Shown here: positions 33,961 through 45,665 of the stretch, in pieces
Layout: each line of letters opens with the position of its first letter
Position numbering within the stretch: position 1 is the stretch's first letter
NCBI GenBank assembly: GCA_963978905.1
Contig: OZ022260.1
Location: 38,252,259-38,316,258 of the forward strand
DNA: 64,000 nucleotides
DNA from: Trichostrongylus colubriformis
Taxonomy: Eukaryota; Nematoda; Chromadorea; Rhabditida; Trichostrongylidae
Direction: 5' to 3'
Translations under genes and position numbers: made by a program
The notes under the pieces: generated by a model
Database searches by the model: none
Seen by the model: only the letters and a program-made list of their open reading frames with translations
Told to the model about the DNA's origin: nothing

Positions 33961-34546
33961 CTGCTGGGTTTTCTCATATAAACCTCAAAAATACTGAACA
34001 AACAAAATATTCAGTAAATAAATAGCAGGTGCGTAAACAGCAGGGAAGCTCTATCGAATGCATATTACACTTCATAGTAGAACAACGAGGACATTAAGAA
34101 AAAGGATAAAAACCGAACGAAATTAATTAAACAGATAAATCGTCCTAGCAGTTCCTGGCACTGACTAGGAGGCATAAGCCCTGCTTTCTTTAACACGCAA
34201 CGAGTATCGTATGATTTATTGGCTTCAAAAAATTTGACGTCTGGAAACCTCGTATTTGAGAAAAAGAAGAAATACGATGAAATGTAAGTACATTTACCAC
34301 TGAAAGTCAGCTCAAATACAGTTTTCAGGACGAGAAAGAAGTGGGTTGACAAGAAATATTTCTCCAGGGAGAGACAATTCTCTATAATTAATAGCGTGTG
34401 AGTACATAAATAAATTCAAGTTTCGATTAGCGAGTCATCACGAAATTAGCAGAAGGCACGAGTCCTGAAATTTTTCCCTTTATTCACGCATCTAAGAACG
34501 AGAAAAAACGCAAACTAGAAAAACACATATAAAAATAAAAAATGTA

Positions 34547-36803
34547 CTAAGAACAAATGAGGTGCATACCCAGTTCCTTCAACGGCTTGTCGTAATCCTC
34601 TTCAGTAATTAATTTACGAGGAAACGGCATAAGGAGGCTGAAGGGCATCCCATCGGAGTGGTTTATCTCCAACCACAGTCGAACGGCAGATAGCTGAAAA
34701 TAATTAAGTTATTTTTGTACTTTTTTGGAGTTTTCAACTAAAATTTGCATGGAAGAAGAATTAAAATAAGAATATTGCAACTGAAAATATTAGAAAAAGA
34801 TAAAATAGAATGAATTGAGCAGGAATTTCCAAAAAATAAGGAACAGACAAAATGTACTCTGGAAGAGTATTTACCGGCTCAGATGCTCCAAAACTTTGCC
34901 GAACTGCTTGACCAGAAGGAAGACGAACCTATGTAGGAAGTAAAGAGTACAGACTTGATCAATTCAACATGGAGGCGAAAAAGTAGAGCGAAACCTTGAC
35001 AAACCTGAATCATAGCTTCTTTGTAGTCCGTTTTGGGAGTAGGTTTCGAGTGTGCCGCAGTGGCTGGAGCCGAAACTGGCGCAGATGGTTCAGGAGGCGG
35101 AAGTCCACTAGCCTTCGCCTTGCGAGCTTCCTTGAAAGAGCATGGTTTATCAGCTCCAGCATACGGTAAAACCTCTCGGATGCATAAAAAGAAGCGGCGA
35201 GCAGTGTTGTAAGATGATTCCAGATCACCCAGTACAACTTCTCCACCTCCACCCCGCATATTGGGAAGAGTGGGCTAGGGGACAAGATAAGGATAAGTAA
35301 AATGTTCAAGAAACCGCTTAACCTTTCACAGTCCCAAATGCGCAACTTCTGATTTTCCAGAATTGACCAATCACTCAGAGAGGTACATAACTGCACTGCC
35401 CAGCGGCACCGGTGTTTGAAAATTTGCGCAAAAGAAAAACTTACTCGATCCAGTTTGATTTGATCTAGAACTCGTTGTCGAGCAGCTGCTTCCTCTTGCT
35501 TCGCTCGACGTCGCTCTTCAGCTATCGCTCTGGAAAATCGCTCACTACGTTTCCAGATAAGAATGCTGATGCGCTTTGAAAGGATGCTGGTGAGCGATGG
35601 GGTCGCTGTTAAAAACGTGCAGCACACCAATAAAACAAGCGATTCATACCCCAACTATAATTACACTGGGTTCGAAGCTCGATGGATACAGAAAAAGCAA
35701 AGAATTCATCTGCTTCCTGTCCATAGGTTACAGTTCATCAAATCACTTCGTTACATTTCAAACGGGTTCCCATCACTGGGATTATTCACAAAACAAAAAA
35801 GCTCCACTGTCTCAACTACCTCAATTCCATTTCTTTTTGTTTTTCCCTGGTCTCCAGCATCCTTTTGCCTTCTTCACGACGACGACGCTCCTTTTCTATC
35901 TGAACAAGAAATGCTCGAACTGAGCATAATTCCAAAGATTATAGACAATACCTCCTCTTTTCTCGCCTGCTCTTCTTTAATTGCACGAGCAGCCCGTATC
36001 CTATCACGCAGTTCAGCAGCTTTCTGAGCACGTTGCTCTGGGGTCAGGGAAGCTATGACCTGTACATAAAGTGTACGCCATAATCTTTGGGCATGGGAAA
36101 TCAAAAGGTTCAATCAAAAGCCATATACTCTGATGACTTACTTCCGTGCTCTCCGAGAAGTTCTCATGACCAGATTTGGCTGCATGGAACATCATACCAT
36201 TCTCGTCACGAAACAGCTTGTTACAGCTGGAAAAAATGATTCCATGGAATGATTTTGTTGCTGGCTTTACACTCACTCATTGCATTTATAACTTCCCGGT
36301 GTCGATTCTGTCAATTCTTCCTCTTTTGGTTTATCGTCAGTCGTAGCTGGTGCAGTTCCTTCTGCGGGCGGCGCACTCGGTATTTCTTCGCCCTCGTGAC
36401 TGATTAACCAATCCATAACCTAGTAACGACAATGAATGATAATTTCAGTGGAAGATGGTTCCAACGCTGCTTCCCCACACATCACCACTGTCTTAGATCA
36501 CAGTCATACTTTGCGGTGCCGGCGGCAGGGCGTAGCTGCGTATCTCTACATCTCCGCCTATGCCACCCCCGCCTCGTTGCGTTCTCATCTCTGCACCTCC
36601 CCCGTGCCACTCTCCCTCGCTCCTTGTGCATGCAGCCACGCCCTGCCGGTGGTGAGTATGCCGCGGCCTTACGGATCCATCCCAAAACTTGCAATCATAG
36701 GGGTTACCTGTTCCAATGCACCATTTCCGGTTTGTGCGTAAGCGTATTCGGCACGAGCTCGCTCGAAACCCATATCAACGAGTTGATCAACCACGGTAGA
36801 CAT
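34547..36803 (-). CDS. ubxn-1: UBX-domain p97/CDC48 adaptor UBXN-1 (SAKS1/UBXN1 family)
   Basis: Nine exons join in phase: 36803-36708, 36419-36277, 36226-36142, 36059-35952, 35899-35820, 35529-35445, 35130-35005, 34928-34875 and 34693-34547, giving 307 residues. An N-terminal UBA domain (residues 1-40, VVDQLVDMGFERARAE) is followed by a C2H2-type finger (C78, C81, H94, H100). Next come a charged coiled coil (about 109-205, ending QRVLDQIKLDR) and a C-terminal UBX domain (about 234-307) with the p97-binding FPR loop at 283-285. The family binds ubiquitylated substrates through UBA and the CDC48/p97 ATPase through UBX. Length is close to what I recall for the Caenorhabditis protein. The last exon could read through to GMHLICS or splice at 34572 to an exon near 34183 (LMPPSQ). 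Intron 1 carries a Harbinger-like MITE. Confidence 0.92.
36487..36671. mobile_element. Harbinger-like MITE in ubxn-1 intron 1
   Basis: The left end is TTAGATCACAGTCATACTTTG and the right end is GAGTATGCCGCGGCCTTA, with TTA at both borders. The interior GCGGCAGGGCGTAGCTGCG is mirrored by GCAGCCACGCCCTGCCGG. It ends about 37 bp from the exon 1 donor and leaves the splice sites intact. Confidence 0.75.
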
Positions 36804-37079
36804 CTGGGATCAAATACTCAGAGAATGTGGTATCAGGGTGATACAAGAGAACATTAAAATGAAGCAAAAAATAAGAGGACACAGAAAACACCGAATAATG
36901 TCAAATTCAGCTGACCGGCCCCTAAACCAGCAATGGTAGTAAGAAAGTACAGAAATCGAATTCACGCTGAAGTGAAGAAAGACTGAGCCAAGAGGGCACT
37001 GGACATGGTAAAGTACGAGATAGAGGAAATATGGTATCGCACAAGCAATCGACAGCGACACGTAAGTGTTTACTCAGTT

Positions 37080-37330
37080 TTTGAGCAGCTGAGTAGTTTC
37101 ACGATTTTTCCGATCGTCATTCGTAAACAGAAGGCATAAAAATTAACGCCCACAATTTGGTAAAAAAAAAACTACAGCTGAGTAATTTCACGATTTTTCC
37201 GATCGTCATTCGTAAACAGAAGGCATAAAAATTAACGCCCACAATTTGGTAAAAAAAAAAACTACAGCTGAGTAATTTCACGATTTTTCCGATCGTCATT
37301 CGTAAACAGAAGGCATATAAATTAACGCTA
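37080..37330. repeat. ~89-bp tandem repeat, three copies
   Basis: CACGATTTTTCCGATCGTCA recurs at about 37098, 37188 and 37278, with shared GTAAACAGAAGGCATAAAAA and CCCACAATTTGGTAAAAA blocks. Copies are nearly identical, indicating recent expansion. Minus-strand open frames here repeat the same peptide and are not genes. Confidence 0.85.
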
Positions 37331-39255
37331 CTCAAGATGGTCGGCACGCAAACGTGAGCACGAGATCTGTTTCCTGTGTCAGTGGCACGCATGGCTGATT
37401 AGTAATAGTACCCAACCACCAAAAAAGTTTAACTCTATCTTCATCGAGTTTACTCGCAGCCGGATCACCACGGTTAGATGATTACTGACGGAATTGAAGT
37501 TTCAGAAGTAAACGAGGCTGTCAAATGACAGATAAAATGAAAAGGAGTAGAAGGATTCGAATGATGCAACACCGTGCAGAAGATTTCTGCCAAATACTAA
37601 ATACTAACGGAAGTATTCGGTGGAACTTACAAGTGGAATAGCACAAGGGACATTTGTTATTCTACGTGACTAATGTCGAAGAGTTGCGAAATGGTGTTTG
37701 AAGCGGTGACTCCAACACCATTCTTTCGTTAAAAGACGCGTGAGATTGCGAGTATTCAAAACCTAGGTAGTTGAGGCCAATACATTCACGTTCCACTTTT
37801 CAGCACAATTCAAACAATCCGATAAAGAACGATCTTACAGGGATTTGAGAGTCAGTTGTGGGGATTTCACTTAGATCATGGACAGAAGCTCCGGTATCCA
37901 TAAGCCACTCCTTCCCCTACCTCCAAATACATAGCACCCAGATGAACACTGATGATTTATACCAGAAATATACCGAATTAGCGCAGGGTCACACACCTTA
38001 GTTCTCAGCCTGAGAACCAACGTTGGCAGTTACGTTCAGAGGACATGGCAACGTAATGTCACTAGCGCTGCTAACGTTAAACATGAACATTCGATAGCAA
38101 ATTCGCCAAGTATGATGACTAAATTGTAACAAAAACAGGCCTAGAAGCGAAACCAATGGTGGGACACGAAGACAGTGACAAGTAGTAATGAATGTAGCAT
38201 ATAGGTTTAAAACACGCCAGCGCTATTATACAGCCGTAAGCATACACAGAAGGATCAGGATGGCCCACAAAGGAAGATGATACGGGTATAAGCGACCGCC
38301 AGATCAAGCACCGTCCATTTGTATAATGCGCATTGTAAGGATGCACAAGAGGTCATAGCCCATTTTAAAGCGGCAATTGCACCAGTATCCAAAATGCGTT
38401 TCTACATGCGATACATGAAGCGTGACATAAAACGTAAATCCTCACTACTCATCGTTCTCAAAGAATATAAGCGGTAAAATACCAAGGCGTATCGAATTTA
38501 AGCAAATAAACAAAAACTTGTTTATGAATACTGATTGCAAAGTACGTGAAATGAACACATATTGAATATAAACTATAAACTGAATATAAACACGACACTA
38601 TGTTTTATTGTAACACAGCAAAATGTGACAATATCCTTGTTATACCATCACTCGGGAATAAAATCACACGATTTCAAAAAGTGGTTAACAGAGCACAAGT
38701 AGACCCTATGAATCTACATAAGTTCTACAATATACAGCGTCAGTAGAACGTTTCGCATAATAGACAAATAAAAAAAATGTTAGTGGACATTTAAAGTGGC
38801 AGGGTTACGGAATGTCAAACCATCATACCGAAAATGATTTACAAAAATTAGATAGAGCTGGGCTCCAAAAGATTCTTGGGAAGAAAGAGTACTCAAACTA
38901 ACATCACGCATCATATACTAATTTTCACACATAACAATGTAGTCGCAGCATTGTATATCAACCATTCGGATTGGATCTTCTCCAGCACTCAGTTTCTGGA
39001 ATGAGAAACGCTTATTTGGAACTTTGAAGACTGATATTTTAGGGAGGCGGGCACAACCATAAAGCCAGGTTAGCGCTTGACTCCTATCGATGAAATTATG
39101 GGGTCGGTTTCTGCAACCTACAGAAAGCTTGAATGATTTATGTTACTTAGATCAAAGGTTGCCCCTTTGAACTTCAGAGTTTACAACCTTAACAAAATTA
39201 CACTTTAAATTTGAAAATGCAAAAGTAAGGACATAAAAATTGACCTGAAAACAAT
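37331..39255. other. AT-rich intergenic DNA, no supported gene
   Basis: Only short unsupported frames occur. No inverted or tandem repeat family was recognised. This is probably the downstream region of the minus-strand gene at 39256-40813 and the upstream region of ubxn-1. Confidence 0.4.
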
Positions 39256-40813
39256 TTAGCTGAACTGAGGGGCTGCACTTCCGTTTATGTTTAATTTGTT
39301 TACCAACAACCAATCGCCATCTCCAGGAGTGGGTGAAGCGATGACACGATTGGCTAAAATGCATCTCACCTTACAGTGACAGAAATTTTTTAAAAATTTT
39401 TGCTGTATATCTGGCATTGTTGGATTTTGTGCTGTAAACCTTACCTGTTACTTTGCTACAATGTATACAATTGCATCTGACGGCTTCTCGCGGATCAATT
39501 GCGATGCGAGGAAATGAACATTGACATCGATAGGAGGACATATTGTTCCCCTCAAGACATCGTACACAATGCCATGTGACATTCTGATGCGGTGGAGCAG
39601 GTCCTTGAAAGATATAGTTACGAATGAAAAATCTTCCTTCAAATAAGGGAATCTGCAAAGCGACACGAAAACTAACTTGGAGGCGGTACTGATCTTGGCG
39701 ACAATTTCCGAAGTTCATCTATCTCTTTTTCAAGACGCTCGACATCTTCAACAAGATCGTAGTAATTCGACTTATTGCGGCACTGAAAATGGAAAAAAAT
39801 TGCAAATTTCATAAACAGAAAAGCGGGGTGGAGTGGAGTCTGAAACTAATACAATAGATTACAGATTACAATACATTTGATTACAGTTGGAAATTTGGAA
39901 CGAACCGCATTCAGCTCATCCACAAAAGCATCTGCCACGAAATCTGCGATCATTTGCTGATCCCGGCGGCAAATTTCGATTTGCTGCTTTGTCGATTGTA
40001 TTCGCTCCTTCACTAGACCGAGTCCGATCTGCTGAGCTAAACTCAAGACTTCAAGTGGAACATTCGGGTTCAAACGCAATTGCCTGAGAGGGAAAGATCC
40101 ATGGTCTCCAAAAGTGCGTCCATAGGAAAAACCTCAGCAATGATAACAAAACGAAGCTGTTTCAGAACGACACGCACCTCGAATAACAGACTCGACCCCA
40201 TGATAAGGCTCAGGGGTGTCTGGAGCGGTCAACCACCCATAACCTGAGCCAGCGACTTCATTGCCGTAAGTGTTGATGAAGAGACTAGGTAACGGTGCAG
40301 CAACTAAAATGAACCCTAACGTAACTTATATAGGAACAACAGTCATAGCCTAATTCGGTACACGTCCAGGAACACTTTTTTTTGAATGTAGTAGAGTCAA
40401 TAGGCCAATGCAGCGATTCAGGCAAAACAATTCACTCACTAGTTGCTGGAGCACTATGCTTTCTGCGATCCATATCCTCATATGGTGAATGTGACGAGTC
40501 ATCTGTTGAAGGTGAATGTGACATGTGACGAGAAGGGCCTGCTGTAAGGACAGAACGATTAGTGAAAGATATTGGAAGTTCACTTCAAATTTTCAATCCA
40601 ACTTTCAATTTCAGAATTGAACGATGAGTTCATTTCGAAGATTTTTCATTAGTTTCACTTTATTTCCACAAATCAAATTCCCAGCCAAATAGGGCTCCAT
40701 CCGCATTAGTGAGCGACAAAATGCTGCATAACTAGTGTTGCAAATTGAAAATACGGCTCACTTGTCAGTGACCTGTCACTTTCAAGCGGTGGCATGCACT
40801 TGTCGGAATCCAT
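39256..40813 (-). CDS. Unrecognised seven-exon gene, Cys-rich and coiled-coil protein (about 307 aa)
   Basis: The exons join in phase: 40813-40762, 40541-40440, 40303-40178, 40132-39885, 39782-39677, 39636-39445 and 39353-39256. The N-terminus is Ser/His-rich (MSHSPSTDDSSHSPYEDMD), followed by a Gly/Tyr/Pro segment (YGWLTAPDTPEPYHG). Two helical stretches follow (LEVLSLAQQIGLGLVKERIQ and DVERLEKEIDELRKL). A Cys cluster follows (WHCVRC, YRCQC, RCNCIHC: seven Cys within about 40 residues), which suggests zinc binding but fits no named finger that I know. The acceptor of exon 6 (TTTGAAG) is weak; a stronger CAG upstream would require a 38-bp intron and a different donor. An AG precedes the ATG by 12 bases, a possible spliced-leader site. 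No function is assigned. Confidence 0.65.
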
Positions 40814-42356
40814 AGGTCCGAACGTCTACGCAAGTAAGGAATTCCTTCGTCATTCGCAGAGACGACAGAACGAAATCTATCAGTTTTTGTCCGTTAGGAT
40901 GCAATTACTTATAATAATAGGGAGCTCGAAAGTACTAGCCTAACGGGTCAAACCCGGACTGCAAGTGCCTCGATAGTGACAGCTTATTACCTTCCACAAA
41001 ACATGGTATTACAACTTCACTTTTTAGTCACACGTCACTCCCACTGTAAAACCGGAAAAGAGCTGAGCATGATGTTTACAAAGGTTGAAAAACAAGAGGT
41101 AATCAATGCAAACTTTGATTAAGAGAAAATCTATGTCGAAAGAACAGAACAGAAGAAAGACCGTTCATGGCAGCTCGATGATGTTCAAACAGGGAAGAAA
41201 TCAGAATACACTTCAGAAGGCTAAGCCCTCAGGTTTCCACAATTTTCGGATAATTGAGATGAAAGATAACAACGCTCTTTGCTGATCTTAAAAGCGCTAT
41301 CTTGGCAAATGCTAGACACCTACAAACACATGTGAAGATAGGAATTTTTGGTTGGTACATGCTCATGCGCGAATTCTGTGCGGTATGCCCGCAATGCTGC
41401 ATCCACACTCGCGGAAGGAATTTTCGTGGACTATGAACATGACCCAAGCCTTTCTCCCATCTCCCCCACCAACGAATGTTATAAAAGCGGCCTAAAGACG
41501 GAAGGATTTCTTCGCTACGCCTGAACGGCTCTGTTCTAAAAAGAGGACATTAAGAGCAGTCCATGAAATGTGGAGTCCATTCAACAATTCTGCGAAAATT
41601 GTGGGTTGTGGACCATTTTTCAACGCTAGATTAAAAGGGGACGCTACAATAAGGGGGGAAGGGCATCTTCTAAACTTATATCTTTTAAAAAGCTGCACAC
41701 TTCGGCATTTCTCATAGATCTTTAGCGGGTCAATCTGCACACCAAGCATATAATTTCATCCAAGTTTCAGTGGAGGAAGCAAGGGGGTCAATTAAAGTAG
41801 GGGGGAGACGCAACTTTTCACCAACGTCGAAGATCCTTTCCTCTCTAGGCTTGGACTAAAATTCATATTCCCTTCTCCTGCATGAAAAAGCATCTACCAA
41901 AGCATGTCTAATCTGCTTCAGCCTATCGCTAGGGACTTTAGGGAGGAGCTTCGACGTAGGTAAATTGAGCGTCTTCTCTCTCTCTCTCCCCCCCCCCCCC
42001 CCACTTCAATTGTCTCAGAAAGGGGTTCCTCTTTAAGGCTTGGGTAAAAGTAGCGTCAATAGCGGAAGGTCCCCACCCACTGCGGTTTCACCCAAGGGTA
42101 AACAGAGGTGGTTATAGTGAGCTCATATGTAATACGTAAACACGCTGGCATATTGGATGGCCTAAGAGCTCATCCCTGTAAAAGAAAATGGCACCGGTCC
42201 TGGGAAAAAAAGAAGCAAGCAAATAAATAATAGAAGAAACGGGCAACGACAGATTCCTCATAGCCCAGTTTCACTAGAAAAATTACCTGACAATGAACTA
42301 TCTCATACACATGCATGCCTAATGGCTTAAAATTGAAAGAAATATAAACGTCACCA
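40814..42356. other. Intergenic DNA containing one G-tract MITE
   Basis: No gene is supported. The G-tract MITE copy 3 lies at 41782-42016. The minus frame at 41229-41447 is short and unsupported. A TGGATTCC-region AG acceptor just upstream of 40813 may mark trans-splicing of the downstream gene. Confidence 0.4.
41782..42016. mobile_element. G-tract MITE, copy 3
   Basis: The ends GGGTCAATTAAAGTAGGGGG and CCCCCACTTCAATTGTCTC are inverted. The interior has CGCAACTTTTCACCAACGTC, CTCTAGGCTTGG and GCTTCGACGTAGG phrases shared with the family. A (CT)n tract precedes the C tract at the right end. Confidence 0.7.
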
Positions 42357-42690
42357 CTAACATGATGAAATCGCCGAAGGCACGAAGATGTTATCGTTTG
42401 GTCTTGGCAGCAGCTTCCGTCCCACCTTCTTCACCAGTCGATCAAATTTGCTCCTATTACAGTCCTTCGGGCAAGAACCGCACGAAGTGGATGGCTGAGA
42501 AGCATCGTCATCCATTCGAAAGAGTTCTGCGACGTCTCCGCGGCGATCAGCCGTGATGGAACAATTGCTTGGCGAACGACGACATGTCAACTCGTACAAA
42601 TCAACCGCGGCCTCAGACTCGGCGAGTGAGCGAGGTTTAGGCGGTGGGATAGATGAATTCTTCAGTAATATATCGGAATCCTTCAAAGGC
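42357..42690 (-). CDS. Orphan terminal exon, unrecognised gene
   Basis: After a CCTTTGAAG acceptor the frame runs about 107 codons (DSDILLKNSSIPPPKPRSLA ... DNIFVPSAISSC) to TAG. It contains a small Cys group (CGSCPKDC) followed by a basic helix-like stretch (SKFDRLVKKVGRKLLPR). It may be the end of a gene whose upstream exons lie toward 43 kb, or an exon of the gene at 39256-40813, though the splice phase does not fit that. No family was recognised. Confidence 0.4.
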
Positions 42691-43615
42691 AACAGTACCA
42701 GTTGTCATAAAATAATTCATGGCTAGCAAACTCGCTTTGCATTTTCGTAATGTAAATTCAGGTGGCAGTATTAGCCGCTAGGAATATAAAGGTGCTCGGG
42801 ACAGAATCCACAGCTCCACCATGAGACCGTGAATCCTTCCAAGTACATACTGTTAGTAGGAACACTCCAATCAAGGTCCTCCTTAGCCTTTCCTCTCGTG
42901 TAGATGATCCGTGATCTTATATTCAGATATGTGTAACTGTTGTTCCAGAACTTCATACGGGAACGACGCTTACTGCTTTTTGTCTTACTCGCAAATCCTT
43001 TTTATCCTTTATACCTCCGTTATACTCTGGTATAAATACCGTTTTGAATTATAACATATACCGAGGCTGGCTCTGCAGGTTTATTCCGTGGCGTCATAAT
43101 TGGCAATGTGCATGTACATGACTGTATAGTAGTATATATACAATGGCAGGACCATAATAGTATGTACAATGGCGGAGAACAATGTTCATGTATATAATAA
43201 TGGCGACCCGAAATACTATTAAGGCTAGTATCGATCGAATAATCACATGTAAGTACATGCACACATTTGGTACGTACATATAAATAACAACACTACCAGT
43301 ATTAACAAGGCAGGTAGCACTTCTAAGGCACATGGCTAAATATTTATAATGATGCTTAAAAATGGTACCTAGACAAAAGGATACCGAGACATAAGGAACC
43401 TAGAATGAGAAGGATACACAATGACCAAATACGAATGGGTCACCGACGTTGGGAAAAATGACGTTCAAAGGGAAGACGGCGGCGGGCTGCTATAGATAGA
43501 AATCCATGACAGAGAATGCAGATTCCTCGGAGTGACATCAACGTAAGGAGAATTATACCTGTATGTAATTAAGAGAGAAAATACAGAAAAAAGGAGGCTA
43601 GCGGGACCGAAGAGC
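42691..43615. other. No supported gene; AT-rich with short TGTACATG/TATATA runs
   Basis: The stretch has several GTACATG and ATATATA runs around 43100-43290 and no convincing exon. A short minus-strand open frame at 42771-42956 could be an exon of the orphan gene downstream but lacks confirming splice sites. Confidence 0.35.
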
Positions 43616-44574
43616 CTAGAGGCTGAAAAAGGAGGGATGGCTAGAGCTGTTGGGCGCGGATGTAGGCAGAAAGAGAGGTTTGGGAGATATGTAGCAGGAG
43701 AAAGCTTTTGTTGATTTCCATCTACCTGCTTGCATGACCCTTATTTGGTCGACACCTAGATCAAGGGCCAGAGAGGCAGCTCCTCCCCTGAAAGAGTGCG
43801 AGGTAATAGAATGCTGCAGATTGGTAGCCTTGAGTAAGGCGATAAGCCTATCCCTCAAGGTCGAATAGCTGAGGGGAAACCCCGTGGACGCGGACTGGAA
43901 CAGAAACACTTGGTTATTTAAGGAATTGAGGTATTTGGTCAATAGTTCCTGCTCCAGCTTGTCTAGCCGGATGGTGCAAAGCGAACCTGCCCCATATTGG
44001 TCTGTTTTAGATTTACGGACCGTTACTTGCCAATCCACGCTATTAAGACGCTTAAGGTCCTGCGTTTTCAGGCCCCTAACCTCGCTTATTCTAAGAAGCG
44101 CCTTAAATTGCAGGAGAGCCAGAGTCGCTGCCTGTGTTATGCTGCTGTCCTGAGACACTATGCCCTGGTGTACCATTTTGCGTAATGACTGCGGCTCCAC
44201 TTTGGCTCGGTGTGTGACCGGCGGAGCTGACCTCTTCTCGGCCTCTAACAAGGACTCCTGGATATCTCTGTCGACCTTGTCTGCCAGAGGGCCACAGAAA
44301 TAATTAAGGGCCGCGGTGATAACTGGTAGGGCTTTTTGTTTTCCCTCGTAAGCGCACTTAGCAAGATATAGATTCCTAGCCTTAGCAAGAGGAATTGCTT
44401 GCATATTAACGCCGTTTTTCCACGTAATAAATTTTTGCATCTCACTGTGGTAAATGGATAAAGTGGACGGCGCTCGATCTGCTTGTAAGGCTTTCGTGAT
44501 CACGTCTCCAACAAACGGAATACCGAGTTCTGTAGCTTCTCGCGCTAGATCCGCTCCGACCCGAAAGCGGGGGG
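43616..44574 (-). CDS. Tyrosine recombinase (phage-integrase fold), intact catalytic domain
   Basis: The frame is open from a T-rich CAG acceptor at 44575-44576 to the stop at 43616, about 318 codons including 24 upstream of the first ATG. Numbered from that ATG (44503), an N-terminal SAM-like DNA-binding region (residues 10-95) is followed by the catalytic domain. Catalytic residues are R138 in RISEVRGL, K166 in RKSKTDQYG, H236 and R239 in HSFRGG, W262 in GRWKS and Y271 in CYI. All positions of the active site are present and no stop interrupts it. These enzymes cut and rejoin DNA through the tyrosine. In animals they occur in DIRS/PAT/Ngaro retroelements and Cryptons; no reverse transcriptase or split repeats are visible next to it. 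A possible first exon (MVNYGEVASIARRHEGRSP, near 44912) has an incompatible phase. It may be a Crypton-like element, a solo fragment or a domesticated gene. Confidence 0.85.
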
Positions 44575-45665
44575 CTGAAAAAAAAATTTAAAAACAGATT
44601 CTCTTAATCTGCGAGGGCGGGAGGGTGGGCGACCGCTCTAGGACGCCGTAGAAACCTGGATGACTCTTCGACGGCGTCTCGGCGAAGAGGTCAGGTCGCT
44701 CCGCCCACTTCTGACCGCCCTGTCAGAAGATCGATATTAATAATTCAAAACACCACTTTTATTTCGACACTTTTGCTATGTACTGATTTCCATGGCTAAT
44801 TAGAACCAGCTGCGCCTCACCGCGGACAGCGTCGCGCGCGACGCCGTGTACACAGTGGCGACCGCCCCTCGTGTCGTCGCGCGATCGATGCAACCTCGCC
44901 GTAATTGACCATCTTACCTTTTTTCCGCTTGAGCAAAGATTTAGAAGAGCTTTGCTGTTTACATACCTTCATTTCTTTTGGAAAAGAGCACTTTTTTGCT
45001 AGCGAAACTCTGCTGAGAATTTGTGATCGTCAACTCTTCGGTTTCGCAATAGAAGAGAGCATATTTGTTCTTCAATTGTTTTATAGGGGTCCACACGATG
45101 TTTATTTGGGAGGAATGGCCGTTTGTTGTTTATGGAAGTTCTTTTCTTGGAGATCGCAATTGATAAGTCGCTCAACCTCGTAGCCTGCATATTTTTTTAA
45201 TAGAGACCCGTTTACAATAGTTCAAAAATCGTGTCTATTTCACTCTTACCTTCTCGATATACTACTCTGTTCTGGCTTGTAGCCAGAACCCGCGGTCACC
45301 CCTGCTCCATAGGGGGCGGGGCTAGGATCGCATATCGTTTTCGTTCCACCCGAGTAAGGGTTCGCATTTTTTGGCTGCTATAAGGATAAACGTTATCCCA
45401 CTGAACCACCACTGTATTCAAAAAGAGAGATAATATCTCTCGATTATTAAAAAGGCGCCACCCTTCCGCCTAGCCACCACATACTCTTTTTTCACGAATC
45501 AGCATCTTCATTTGTTCACGCCTCAGTCGTATCTTTGTTACAGCGGATCGTACGAAGTTTTCTGGCGGTGATCGTCAAACCTGTTCTCATTCATCTGTCT
45601 ACCTGCTATTCACCACAAAAACGATCGTTTCAAACGCCCTGGATCAGAATTCAACATGGAACAGA
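44575..45665. other. GC-rich upstream region of the recombinase; no confirmed gene
   Basis: Bases 44600-44900 are much more GC- and CpG-rich than the surroundings. They include a short minus-strand open segment beginning ATG at about 44912 and ending at a GTGAGG donor, plus another acceptor-like TTCTGACAG. Phases do not join to the recombinase exon. The region is probably promoter and 5' exons of the recombinase gene on one side and the promoter of the LysM gene on the other. Confidence 0.4.

Noticed and set aside
37117..37392. 91-codon minus frame with a repeated NFYAFCLRMTIGKIVKLL phrase
   Set aside because: It is an artefact of the ~89-bp tandem repeat.
43616..44574. Bacterial contamination or prophage as the source of the recombinase
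   Set aside because: The ORF begins at a eukaryotic splice acceptor and is flanked by worm genes and worm repeats on both sides.
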